From: Algibacter miyuki
Lineage (GTDB): Bacteria; Bacteroidota; Bacteroidia; Flavobacteriales; Flavobacteriaceae
Assembly (NCBI RefSeq): GCF_042427745.1
Contig: NZ_JBHMFA010000009.1
DNA length: 64,000 bases
Reading direction: 5' to 3' (one strand)
Shown here: piece after piece, positions 52,735 to 61,164 of the stretch
Numbering within the stretch: the first letter of the stretch is position 1
How the letters are laid out: every line of letters begins with the position of its first letter
Notes under the pieces: model-generated
Databases searched by the model: none
What the model was told of the DNA's origin: nothing
The model's input: the letters and a program-made list of their open reading frames with translations, nothing else
Program-made: the position numbers and the translations under genes

Positions 52735-52818
52735 TCACTGTAATATAGAACAAGCCCAACTCGTACACTTAGTACGTGATGTATATAACTTTCTATAAAT
52801 TGTGACGTTTTTACGCAT
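52735..52818 (-). CDS. Possible 27-residue small protein
   Basis: A short reverse frame with an ATG 21 bases after the -7 box, ending 28 bases before the terminator stem. The peptide is basic and aromatic, starting MRKNVTIYRKLYTSRTK and ending in a short part with two Cys and a Trp. No signal peptide or membrane span. Composition is unlike random AT-rich frames. I do not recognise the family. It could also be just part of a small RNA. Confidence 0.45.
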   Translation of the reverse strand: MRKNVTIYRKLYTSRTKCTSWACSILQ

Positions 52819-52838
52819 TTTGCTTATTTTATTTTGAG

Positions 52839-52846
52839 CAAATGTA
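52839..52846 (-). promoter_or_regulatory. -7 promoter element of the reverse-strand small unit
   Basis: TACATTTG on the reverse strand matches TAnnTTTG and lies 21 bases before the ATG of the 27-residue frame. Confidence 0.5.
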
Positions 52847-52866
52847 GATAAATTTTATGGATGTTG

Positions 52867-52874
52867 TATTTTTG
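52867..52874 (+). promoter_or_regulatory. -7 promoter element for the DUF1684 gene
   Basis: TATTTTTG fits TAnnTTTG and lies 18 bases before the ATG at 52893, inside the longer frame that starts at 52857. Confidence 0.6.
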
Positions 52875-52892
52875 AATCTTAATAAATTTAAA

Positions 52893-53507
52893 ATGAAGCA
52901 CCTTTTTTTAGTTTTTACGGTATCTATTTTATCAATATTTCTTTTTAATTGTGAAGATCAGAAAAGGCCTGTTTTAGGAGAAACTGAATTTCAGAAAACT
53001 CTTAATGGGGAATTTAAAGACGCCACAGTTTCCCCGTTAAAAGAAGAGGATAGAAAGGCTTTTGAAGGTCTCGATTTTTTTAAATTCGACTCTACTTTTG
53101 TTGTTTCAGCAACGTTGAAACGTGTGGAGAATGCCGAATGGTTTAATATGAAAACCACCACGTCTAGAGTGTCTAAAGAACGTGTTTTTGGGGTTTTAAG
53201 TTTCCAATTAAAAGGAAAAACATTCCAGTTGAATGTATATCAAGGTGAAGATTTAATGCAGAAGGAAGGCTTTGAGGACTATTTGTTTTTACCTTTTTTA
53301 GATGAAACCAATGGTGTGGAGAGCTATGGTGGCGGACGCTATATTGATTTAACTATTCCGGAAACAGATGAGGTCATTATTGATTTTAATAAAGCGTATA
53401 ACCCGTATTGCGCCTATAATTCGAAATTTTCTTGCCCTATTGTGCCACGTATTAATTATTTAAAAACCCGCGTTGAAGCTGGCGTAAAAGTATTTGATAA
53501 ACATTAA
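52893..53507 (+). CDS. DUF1684 lipoprotein
   Basis: A 204-residue lipoprotein from the ATG at 52893, where the signal peptide and lipobox FLFNC (Cys 20) begin in the normal way; the frame from 52857 adds 12 residues over the promoter box. The signature of DUF1684 is clear near the C-terminus: GGGRYIDLTIPETDEVIIDFNKAYNPYCAYNSKFSCPIVPRINYL. The family has a split barrel-like fold of unknown function. Confidence 0.88.
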   Translation: MKHLFLVFTVSILSIFLFNCEDQKRPVLGETEFQKTLNGEFKDATVSPLKEEDRKAFEGLDFFKFDSTFVVSATLKRVENAEWFNMKTTTSRVSKERVFGVLSFQLKGKTFQLNVYQGEDLMQKEGFEDYLFLPFLDETNGVESYGGGRYIDLTIPETDEVIIDFNKAYNPYCAYNSKFSCPIVPRINYLKTRVEAGVKVFDKH

Positions 53508-53557
53508 TTGTTTTACGCCGTATCTTGTAATTCAATATCTCTTTTAAGTTGAAAAGA

Positions 53558-55423
53558 CTAAGCTTCTAACTTTGCAGACAATTCAAACCAGCGTTCTTCT
53601 TTCTCATCCATGGTTTCAATTATAGTTTGAAGCTCTTCCGATAAAGTATTGATTTCATCCGGTGTTAAATCTGGGTTATTGAACTTCGACTCCATTTCCT
53701 TTTTATCAAAAGCTAAAGATTTCAACTTACTCTCAATATTTTTAAGCTCCTTTTCTTCGTTGTATGATAGTTTTTTTACATCGGTTTGTTTCCAATCGGT
53801 CTTTTCTTTTTTATCCTCTGTTTCGGTAGCAGAAATTACGGGTTGGCTATCTTCGTAACTACGGTAGTCTGAGTAATTTCCTGGGAAATCTTCAATTTCA
53901 CCTTCACCTTTAAAAACGAATAAGTGGTCGATTACTTTATCCATAAAATAACGATCGTGCGTTACTACAATAATACAACCAGGGAAATCTAAAAGGAAAC
54001 TTTCTAGTACGTTTAAGGTTACAATATCTAAATCGTTTGTTGGCTCATCAAGAATTAAAAAGTTTGGGTTTTGTATTAAAATAGTACATAAGTACAGTCG
54101 TTTACGCTCACCACCACTTAGTTTTTCAACAAAATCGTATTGTTTTTTTCTGCTGAATAAAAAGCGCTCTAAAAGCTGCTGAGCGCTAATTTGCTTTCCT
54201 TTTTTTAGCGGAATATAGTCGCCAAACTCACGAATAACATCAATTACTTTTTGCTGTGGTTTTATGGTAATCCCGTTTTGGGTGTAATAACCAAATTTTA
54301 CAGTTTCGCCTCTAGTAACCTTACCAGAATCGGGTTGTGCCGTTTCGGTTAAAATGTTTAGAAAAGTGGTTTTTCCAGTTCCATTTTTTCCAATAATACC
54401 AACACGTTCACCTTTTTGAAAGGTGTAATTAAAACCATCTAAAATAGTTTTGTCTTTGTAAGCTTTTGATACTTTATGGAATTCTAAAATTTTGCTTCCT
54501 AGGCGTTCCATGTTAAGTTCTAATTGAACTTCGTGGTCGTTACGGCGTTGGTGAGCGCGGTGTTTTATGTCTGCAAAATCGTTAATTCGCGATTTAGATT
54601 TTGTTGTTCTGGCCTTGGGTTGACGGCGCATCCAAGTTAATTCCTTTTTAAAAAGTTGCTTGGCTTTATTGGTTTCTATGGCTTCGTTTTCAATACGTGC
54701 CTCTCTTTTTTCTAAATAATAGCTGTAATTTCCTTTGTAATTAAAAATTTGACCTTCGTCTAATTCTATAATTTCATTACAAACACGTTCCAGAAAATAC
54801 CTGTCGTGCGTTACCATAAAAAGGGTGATATTTTCTTTGGCGAAAAAGGATTCGAGCCACTCTATCATTTCTAAATCTAAATGATTTGTTGGCTCATCTA
54901 AAATGAGTAAATCTGGTTTATTGATTAAAGCATTTGCTAAAGCCAAACGTTTTATTTGTCCGCCTGAAAGTACACTTACTTTTTGCGATAAATCGTCTAG
55001 TTTTAGTTTGAAAAGTATTTGTTTATAAAGGGTTTCGAAATCCCAAGCTTGGTGCTGTTCCATAGCTTCGAAAGCGTGTTGGTAAGCATCGGCGTCTTCA
55101 GGATTTAAAAGTGCTTTATCATAATCTGAAATGACTTTTAAAATAGGATTATCACTAGCGAAAATAGTTTCTTCGATAGTTAAATTTTTATCAAATTTTG
55201 GATCTTGAGAAAGAAATGAAACGGCAATACCTTTTCGGTAAATAACGTTGCCCGAACCAGCTTCGTCTTCACCTGAAAGAATATTTAAAATAGATGTTTT
55301 TCCAGTACCATTTTTGGCTACGAAAGCTATTTTTTGGTCTTTATGAACACTAAAAGAGACGTCCTCAAACAATGTGAGCTCTCCATATGATTTCGATATA
55401 TTTTCTACTGTTAGATAATTCAA
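53558..55423 (-). CDS. ABC-F family ATPase (Uup-like)
   Basis: A 621-residue soluble protein with two ABC ATPase domains and no membrane part. First domain: Walker A VAKNGTGKTSIL, signature VLSGGQIKRL, Walker B LLILDEPTNHLD. The linker between them is basic (KELTWMRRQPKARTTKSKSRIND). Second domain: IIGKNGTGKTTFL, KLSGGERKRL, FLILDEPTNDLD. A C-terminal coiled coil (ELKNIESKLKSLAFDKKEMESKF to the end) places it near Uup. ABC-F proteins act on ribosomes, and Uup also on recombination intermediates. Resistance function is not implied. Confidence 0.92.
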   Translation of the reverse strand: MNYLTVENISKSYGELTLFEDVSFSVHKDQKIAFVAKNGTGKTSILNILSGEDEAGSGNVIYRKGIAVSFLSQDPKFDKNLTIEETIFASDNPILKVISDYDKALLNPEDADAYQHAFEAMEQHQAWDFETLYKQILFKLKLDDLSQKVSVLSGGQIKRLALANALINKPDLLILDEPTNHLDLEMIEWLESFFAKENITLFMVTHDRYFLERVCNEIIELDEGQIFNYKGNYSYYLEKREARIENEAIETNKAKQLFKKELTWMRRQPKARTTKSKSRINDFADIKHRAHQRRNDHEVQLELNMERLGSKILEFHKVSKAYKDKTILDGFNYTFQKGERVGIIGKNGTGKTTFLNILTETAQPDSGKVTRGETVKFGYYTQNGITIKPQQKVIDVIREFGDYIPLKKGKQISAQQLLERFLFSRKKQYDFVEKLSGGERKRLYLCTILIQNPNFLILDEPTNDLDIVTLNVLESFLLDFPGCIIVVTHDRYFMDKVIDHLFVFKGEGEIEDFPGNYSDYRSYEDSQPVISATETEDKKEKTDWKQTDVKKLSYNEEKELKNIESKLKSLAFDKKEMESKFNNPDLTPDEINTLSEELQTIIETMDEKEERWFELSAKLEA

Positions 55424-55733
55424 TGCTTCTTTTTTTTACAAAGATGGTCTTAAAAAAGTGAAAATTGAAATATTAAGGATAAAAGTGTTAGGGATTTGCT
55501 TAAAGAAGAGCTTATTTAAGTTATTTTTATATTTAGTTTACTTTATGGAGTAAATATTCCTTTCAATCTTCAAGATATCAAATTATTTAGTGATGTTTTT
55601 TTTGTTGAAAAGCTGATTTATTCGGATATTTAGAAAACGGTCTAATACTAGACAAAACACCAAAAACTTCGATAAAAGTTTTGTGCTTCGAGGCGAAAAC
55701 TTATATTTGTATTTAAATCTATTGCCCTCTATA
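55424..55733. other. Spacer with the promoter of the polysaccharide export operon
   Basis: No gene is seen. Its last part contains the -33/-7 promoter listed separately, and near 55439 a CATCTTTG on the reverse strand may be the promoter of the ABC-F gene. Confidence 0.5.
55680..55709 (+). promoter_or_regulatory. Promoter of the polysaccharide operon
   Basis: TTTG (55680-55683), 18 bases, then TATATTTG (55702-55709) is a full match to the Bacteroidota -33/-7 pattern. The -7 box ends 24 bases before the ATG at 55734. Confidence 0.75.
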
Positions 55734-56531
55734 ATGAAACAATCATTTATATATCTCTGCTTAATTGTCAGTGTTTTTTTTTCATCTTGTATCTCTAATA
55801 AGGATGTTGTTTATTTACAGGAAAAGGGTACAACTATTGATAATGCATTGCAAATTCAATCGTTGGCAACACCATATAGAGTACAGGTTAACGATTTATT
55901 AAGCGTTAATGTAAAAGCTGAAAAGGCAGAGGTGAGAGAACTTGTTGAAATTTTTAATCCAACAACGAGTGCCATGGGTAGCACTCAAGAATCTTTATAT
56001 TACAATGGTTTTTCGGTTGATTTACACGGTAATATTGAATTTCCTATTCTTGGGGAAATGAATGTTTTAGGGTTTACCACAGAGGAAATTGAAGCGAAAG
56101 TAAAAGCACTTATTCTTCAAACATATTTAAAAGAAACTGCAAAAATATTTGTAACCGTTAAGCTTTCGGGGTTAAAATATACCACGCTTGGTGAGATTGG
56201 AAGTAAAGGGACACAGGTGTTGTATCAAGATCGTGTAGATATTTTGGAAGCTATTGCAAATGCTGGTGATATTACCCAAACAGGAGATAGGAAAGATGTT
56301 TTAATTGTTAGACAATACCCAAATGGAAAACGCATACATCATATCGATTTAACAGATATTTCTGCATTGAATTCTGAGTTTTTTTATATTCAACCTAACG
56401 ATTTAATTATGGTTAAGCCGTTAAAACGTAAAGCCTTGGGAGCTGGGCAAACTGCAACGCAAACCATTACAACCATAGCAAGTATATTTTCTGTGCTTGT
56501 GAGTACTTATTTTTTAGCACGTAATTTATAA
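55734..56531 (+). CDS. Polysaccharide export lipoprotein (Wza-like)
   Basis: A 265-residue outer-membrane lipoprotein. The start at 55734 gives a signal peptide with lipobox FFSSC (Cys 17 or so); the frame from 55683 would start inside the promoter. Domains: a polysaccharide export sequence domain (RVQVNDLLSVNVKAEKAEV to DLHGNIEFPILGEMNVLGFTTEEIEAKV) and a SLBB domain (KYTTLGEIGSKGTQVLYQDRVDILEAIANAGDI). A hydrophobic C-terminal helix (TITTIASIFSVLVSTYFLA) probably inserts in the membrane. It forms the exit channel for the polymer made by the following genes. Confidence 0.92.
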   Translation: MKQSFIYLCLIVSVFFSSCISNKDVVYLQEKGTTIDNALQIQSLATPYRVQVNDLLSVNVKAEKAEVRELVEIFNPTTSAMGSTQESLYYNGFSVDLHGNIEFPILGEMNVLGFTTEEIEAKVKALILQTYLKETAKIFVTVKLSGLKYTTLGEIGSKGTQVLYQDRVDILEAIANAGDITQTGDRKDVLIVRQYPNGKRIHHIDLTDISALNSEFFYIQPNDLIMVKPLKRKALGAGQTATQTITTIASIFSVLVSTYFLARNL

Positions 56532-56534
56532 AGT

Positions 56535-58979
56535 ATGGAAGATCAATTAGACGTTGATGGCGCTCAAATGTTCGATTTTAAATCGTTCGTGTATCGTGCT
56601 TTGAGTTATTGGAAATGGTTTGTTCTCGCTTTAAGTGTTGGTTTTTTTATTGTTTATCAACAAAATATAAGAAAAGAATTTCCTTATACTTTAGACGCTA
56701 AAATTACAGTTCAAGACGATAAAAACCCTTTATTTACATCCAATACTAGTCTGGTTTTTAATTATGGAGGTATATCGGGTAAAGTGCAAGAGGTTTTACT
56801 TAATCTGAAATCTAGAAAGCATCACGAAAAAGTGGTTGATAGTCTTAATTTATATTTAAGCTACCTAAAACAAGGGCGTTTTTACAAAACGGATATTTAT
56901 GGCAGAAATTCCTTTAAATTTATTGGTGTAGATAGTGCCTTTCAAGTAATTGGCCAACCAATAAAAATCACTTTTAACGATGAAAATAGTTTTGAGTTGT
57001 CTTATGATTTTGATAAGGCAGAAGAAGTTTATACTCAGAACTATGCCACAAAGGCTGTAAAAACATTACCAATAGCATTATCGAGTTATACAGCAAGTTT
57101 TAAATTTGATGAGTATATCGATTTGCCATTTTTAAAAGGAAATATAGTAAAACGAGATGGCGCGAAAATAGTAGCTGGCGAATCGTTTTTCATTCAGTAT
57201 AATAATTTTAATAGTACTGTGTCTTCGTTTTCAGGAAGATATGCTGTAGCAAACACGGCCAATTCTCCTCTTTTATCTATACGTTTAACCGATAAAAACA
57301 AAGCTAAAATTGTAGATTATTTAAATACTTCGGTATTTATTTTAGAGCGCGACCAATTACAACGTAAAAACCAGTATGCCATAAATACGGTGGCTTTTAT
57401 TGATAAACAGTTGGCTCGTGTTAAGGGCGAATTGAACAAAAAAGCAGATTCGTTAAACGATTTTAAAAAACAAAACAAAATTTTTGATATCGTTAGTGAA
57501 AGTGGCTTGTTAATGAGTAAAATAGAAGATTACAATACACAAAAAGAGGTGTTAAATCAAAATATTTTAGCCTACGATTTATTAAAAAACTACTTACTAA
57601 CAAGTAACGATTTTACTAGTTTTCCTGCGCCTGCTGTGGAAGGGGTTACCGATGCGAACATCATTGGAGCTATTGGTAAAATTGTAGAATTATCTATACA
57701 GAAATCTACATTACAAGCTTCGGTTAGAGATAATGTCTCGGTTTTTGGGGATTTAAACAACCAGATAGAGGCGCTTAAAAATGTGATATTGCAGAATATT
57801 GCTTCAGCTAAAACAAATATTGGATTTCAAATACAATCCATAAATTCAAGAATCTATAATACGGAAAGTGAATTTTCGGTAATACCAGAAAATACGCAGC
57901 GATTAGAAGCTATAGAACGCGAATATTTATTAAGTCAAAGTACGTATAATTTATATTTAGCAAAACGTGGTGAAGCTGACTTAATAAAGGCTTCTAATAT
58001 TTCTGATATTATATTGATAGAACCTGCTAAAGATGTTGGCCAGGGGCGTAATGCCGTTAACCTGAATATCAGGTATGTTTTTGCTATTTTTGCCGCCATA
58101 ATTCCATTGGTAATAATAGCTTTTATTGTTACTTTTTTCGATAGCAAAATACACATGCCAAACGATTTAGGGGATCTTACAAAAATTCCACTATTAGGCG
58201 TTGTTGGTAAAAATGATTCGGAAAATAATTTGGCGGTGTTTAACAAGCCGAAATCAGCGGTGGCAGAAGCGTTTAGAGCCGTTCGGTCGAGTTTACAATT
58301 CATGTACAAAAAACATGATCTCGAAGGTACTAAAACGGTGATGATAACCTCTTCGGTTAGTGGAGAAGGCAAAACATTTTGTTCTATAAACATTGCGTCA
58401 GTATTTGCCTTAAGTGGTAAACGCACAGTTTTAGTAGGGTTAGATTTACGAAAACCAAAAATATTTGGAGATTTTGATATCGATAATAACATAGGAGCGG
58501 TTAATTACTTAATTGGTCAAAAAACGTTAGCTGAAGTGGTTCAAAAAACGAAAGTGAGTAACTTGGATGTGATCACTTCTGGCCCGATTCCACCAAACCC
58601 TTCGGAGTTATTAATTGGAGAACAAATGGATCGTTTTATAACAGAGCTTAAAGCTAATTATGATTATATTGTTTTAGATACACCGCCTCTAGGGTTAGTG
58701 GCAGATGCTTTGGAATTGGTTGAATATGTGGATGCTTCTTTATATGTGGTGCGTCAAGACTATACTAAGAAAGATATGCTTGCTATGATTAATGATAAGT
58801 ATAAAAAAGGAGAAGTTAAAAACATCAGTTTTTTATATAATTATTACGATCAGAAAGCCAAATATGGTTACGGATATGGGTACGGCTATGGATATGGCGC
58901 GTATGGAAATGGTTATCACGAAAATTCGAATGAAAAAGAAACTATTTTGAGTAGAGTAAAATCTGTTTTTAAAAAATAA
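56535..58979 (+). CDS. Polysaccharide co-polymerase / tyrosine autokinase (Wzc-like)
   Basis: An 814-residue inner-membrane protein. It has a Wzz-like N-terminus with a first span near residues 30-47 and a second near 515-535, enclosing a large periplasmic coiled-coil part. The C-terminal BY-kinase has Walker A SSVSGEGKTFCSINIA (about 602-617), Walker A' region VLVGLDLRKPKI and Walker B YIVLDTPP. A tyrosine cluster of repeated Tyr-Gly near residues 775-790 is the autophosphorylation tail. It controls chain length and export together with the Wza-like protein, whose stop lies three bases before this ATG. Confidence 0.93.
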   Translation: MEDQLDVDGAQMFDFKSFVYRALSYWKWFVLALSVGFFIVYQQNIRKEFPYTLDAKITVQDDKNPLFTSNTSLVFNYGGISGKVQEVLLNLKSRKHHEKVVDSLNLYLSYLKQGRFYKTDIYGRNSFKFIGVDSAFQVIGQPIKITFNDENSFELSYDFDKAEEVYTQNYATKAVKTLPIALSSYTASFKFDEYIDLPFLKGNIVKRDGAKIVAGESFFIQYNNFNSTVSSFSGRYAVANTANSPLLSIRLTDKNKAKIVDYLNTSVFILERDQLQRKNQYAINTVAFIDKQLARVKGELNKKADSLNDFKKQNKIFDIVSESGLLMSKIEDYNTQKEVLNQNILAYDLLKNYLLTSNDFTSFPAPAVEGVTDANIIGAIGKIVELSIQKSTLQASVRDNVSVFGDLNNQIEALKNVILQNIASAKTNIGFQIQSINSRIYNTESEFSVIPENTQRLEAIEREYLLSQSTYNLYLAKRGEADLIKASNISDIILIEPAKDVGQGRNAVNLNIRYVFAIFAAIIPLVIIAFIVTFFDSKIHMPNDLGDLTKIPLLGVVGKNDSENNLAVFNKPKSAVAEAFRAVRSSLQFMYKKHDLEGTKTVMITSSVSGEGKTFCSINIASVFALSGKRTVLVGLDLRKPKIFGDFDIDNNIGAVNYLIGQKTLAEVVQKTKVSNLDVITSGPIPPNPSELLIGEQMDRFITELKANYDYIVLDTPPLGLVADALELVEYVDASLYVVRQDYTKKDMLAMINDKYKKGEVKNISFLYNYYDQKAKYGYGYGYGYGYGAYGNGYHENSNEKETILSRVKSVFKK

Positions 58980-58997
58980 TTAAACAATAATATACAT

Positions 58998-59876
58998 TTG
59001 AATACAGGTGCAGATAATAACGATTGGTTATATACTATTTCTCCAAAAAAGAAATTGATAGATCTTAATTTTAAAGAAATTTGGAGGTATCGTGATTTGT
59101 TAATACTTTTTGTAAAACGTGATATTATTACAGTTTATAAGCAAACGCTGTTAGGGCCATTATGGTATTTTATTCAACCATTGTTTACTACGCTAACATT
59201 TACTTTAATATTTAATAATTTAGCAAATATTCCAACGGGGGATGGGGTGCCTTCCTTTTTGTTTAATCTAGCAGGGTTAAGTTGTTGGAATTATTTTAGT
59301 ACCTGTTTAACTAGTACTAGTAATACCTTTAAAACAAATCAAGGTATTTTTGGTAAAGTCTACTTCCCAAGAGTAATTACGCCATTATCAGTGGTTATTT
59401 CAAACTTAGTTAAATTCGGAATCCGGCTTTTGGTTTTTGTGCTTTTTTATATTTATTTTCTGTTTTTTACGGATAAGGCTTCTTTAGCAACAGCTACTTG
59501 GGCTTTAATTCTATTACCCGTTTTAATTGCTATGATGGCTTTATTGGGGTTAGGTTTTGGGATGATTATTTCCTCCTTTACTACAAAATATAGAGATTTA
59601 ACCTATTTAGTAGGGTTTGGAATGCAGCTTTTAATGTATGGTTCTGCAGTAATGTATCCCTTATCTTATTTTAAAGAGCAGGTGCCCGAATATGCTTGGC
59701 TCGTAGAATATAACCCAGTAACAATATTTATTGAGTTATTTAGATATATGACACTAGGTGTTGGTCAGTTTTCTTTATGGTATTTTTTATATGCCGCAGC
59801 ATTTAGTATTATTTCTTTTCTAATCGGGTTAATTGTTTTTAATAGAACAGAAAAATCGTTTATAGATACCGTATAA
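58998..59876 (+). CDS. ABC-2 polysaccharide export permease (Wzm-like)
   Basis: A 292-residue permease with six spans, starting after the cytosolic block LNFKEIWRYRDLLILFVKRDIITVYKQTLLGPLWYFIQP typical of the family. The start is a TTG at 58998: no ATG or GTG occurs before the first conserved block. The TTG forms the end of the sequence TACATTTG, which would fit a -7 box, a coincidence worth noting. One base separates the stop from the ATG of the ATPase gene. Together they transport the finished undecaprenyl-linked glycan across the inner membrane. Confidence 0.9.
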   Translation: MNTGADNNDWLYTISPKKKLIDLNFKEIWRYRDLLILFVKRDIITVYKQTLLGPLWYFIQPLFTTLTFTLIFNNLANIPTGDGVPSFLFNLAGLSCWNYFSTCLTSTSNTFKTNQGIFGKVYFPRVITPLSVVISNLVKFGIRLLVFVLFYIYFLFFTDKASLATATWALILLPVLIAMMALLGLGFGMIISSFTTKYRDLTYLVGFGMQLLMYGSAVMYPLSYFKEQVPEYAWLVEYNPVTIFIELFRYMTLGVGQFSLWYFLYAAAFSIISFLIGLIVFNRTEKSFIDTV

Positions 59877-59877
59877 T

Positions 59878-61164
59878 ATGAAAGAAAAAAGCATCATATT
59901 AAAAGCAGAAAATATATCAAAACAATACCGTTTAGGATTGGTGGGTACAGGAACTATTTCGGACGATTTAAAGCGTTGGTGGTACAAAATCAGAGGAAAG
60001 GAAGATCCGTTTTTAAAAATAGGAGAAAGTAATGATAGAAGTACTAAGGGGAATTCCGACTATGTTTGGGCTCTAGAAGGTATTAATTTTGAAGTAGAGC
60101 AAGGTGAGGTTTTGGGGATTATAGGGAAGAATGGTGCTGGGAAATCTACACTGTTAAAAATATTATCAAAGGTGACAAGTCCAACCACAGGTGATATTAA
60201 AACTAAAGGGCGTATTGCTTCGCTGTTAGAGGTTGGTACCGGGTTTCATGGCGAAATGACAGGTAGAGAAAATATCTACTTAAATGGCGCTATTTTAGGG
60301 ATGACTAAAAAAGAAATCACTTCAAAAATTGATGAAATTATAGAGTTTTCTGGTTGCGAACGTTATATAGATACACCTGTTAAACGCTATTCTTCAGGGA
60401 TGACAGTGCGTTTAGCTTTTGCCGTAGCAGCTTTTTTGGAGCCAGAAATTTTGGTTATCGATGAGGTTTTGGCGGTTGGCGATGCGGAATTTCAGAAAAA
60501 AGCCATTGGGAAAATGCAAGATATCTCTAAAGGAGAAGGACGTACGGTGTTGTTTGTGAGTCATAATATGGCGGCGGTGAAGAATTTATGTACTAGAGCT
60601 TTATTATTAGAAAATGGCAAGATTTCTTTTAATGGAAATGTTGAGCACTGCATTGATAAATACTTAACAGTGGAAGGGGAACAAGTTTTTAATTTTTTTG
60701 AATTTGAACGAAGAAAAGGGAACGGACATGTAAGAATTGTTGGTTTTAATACTTTTAATAATAAACATGAGAAAGTAAGTTTAAACCAATTAAAGAGTGG
60801 AGGAGATTATTCTTTTGAAATTACGGTTAAAAATTTTTCTAATCAAATTAAAGGAATCGATTTAGGGATGTCTGTTTTTTCAATGAGCGGTCAACTTTTA
60901 ACAGCTAGCGGTAGCGACTATTTTATGGATAAAGTAGTTTTAAAACCAAACTCAAAAGAAGTTGTTGTTTTATCTATTCCTGCGCTTCCGTTGACAGGTG
61001 GAACATACGTTTTAAATTTATCATGCAAGTCTGATTTGAATGGTTTAGAAGATTTCATCAAAGATGCTATAATTTTAAATGTTGAAAGTTTAACTGCAAC
61101 TAAAAGGAATGTAACTGAATTTCCTAGAGAAATGATTACAATAAATCATGATTGGTATCAATAA
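59878..61164 (+). CDS. ABC polysaccharide export ATPase (Wzt-like) with C-terminal sugar-binding domain
   Basis: A 428-residue ATPase. Walker A is IIGKNGAGKSTLLKIL, the signature YSSGMTVRLAFAVA, Walker B ILVIDEVLAVGD and the H-loop LFVSHNM. After residue 260 a Wzt C-terminal beta-sandwich follows (GNGHVRIVGFNTFNNKHEKVSLNQLKSGGDYSFEITVKNFSNQIKGIDLGM). Such domains recognise the modified end of the O-antigen or capsule chain and so determine which polymer is exported. The last 17 bases overlap the next gene. Confidence 0.93.
   Translation: MKEKSIILKAENISKQYRLGLVGTGTISDDLKRWWYKIRGKEDPFLKIGESNDRSTKGNSDYVWALEGINFEVEQGEVLGIIGKNGAGKSTLLKILSKVTSPTTGDIKTKGRIASLLEVGTGFHGEMTGRENIYLNGAILGMTKKEITSKIDEIIEFSGCERYIDTPVKRYSSGMTVRLAFAVAAFLEPEILVIDEVLAVGDAEFQKKAIGKMQDISKGEGRTVLFVSHNMAAVKNLCTRALLLENGKISFNGNVEHCIDKYLTVEGEQVFNFFEFERRKGNGHVRIVGFNTFNNKHEKVSLNQLKSGGDYSFEITVKNFSNQIKGIDLGMSVFSMSGQLLTASGSDYFMDKVVLKPNSKEVVVLSIPALPLTGGTYVLNLSCKSDLNGLEDFIKDAIILNVESLTATKRNVTEFPREMITINHDWYQ

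Noticed and set aside
57935..58492. 185-residue reverse frame inside the Wzc-like gene
   Set aside because: Overlaps fully the kinase domain with visible Walker motifs; no recognisable protein.
58866..58912. Alternating Tyr-Gly codons as a microsatellite
   Set aside because: It is the tyrosine-rich autophosphorylation tail of the Wzc-like kinase, typical for the family.
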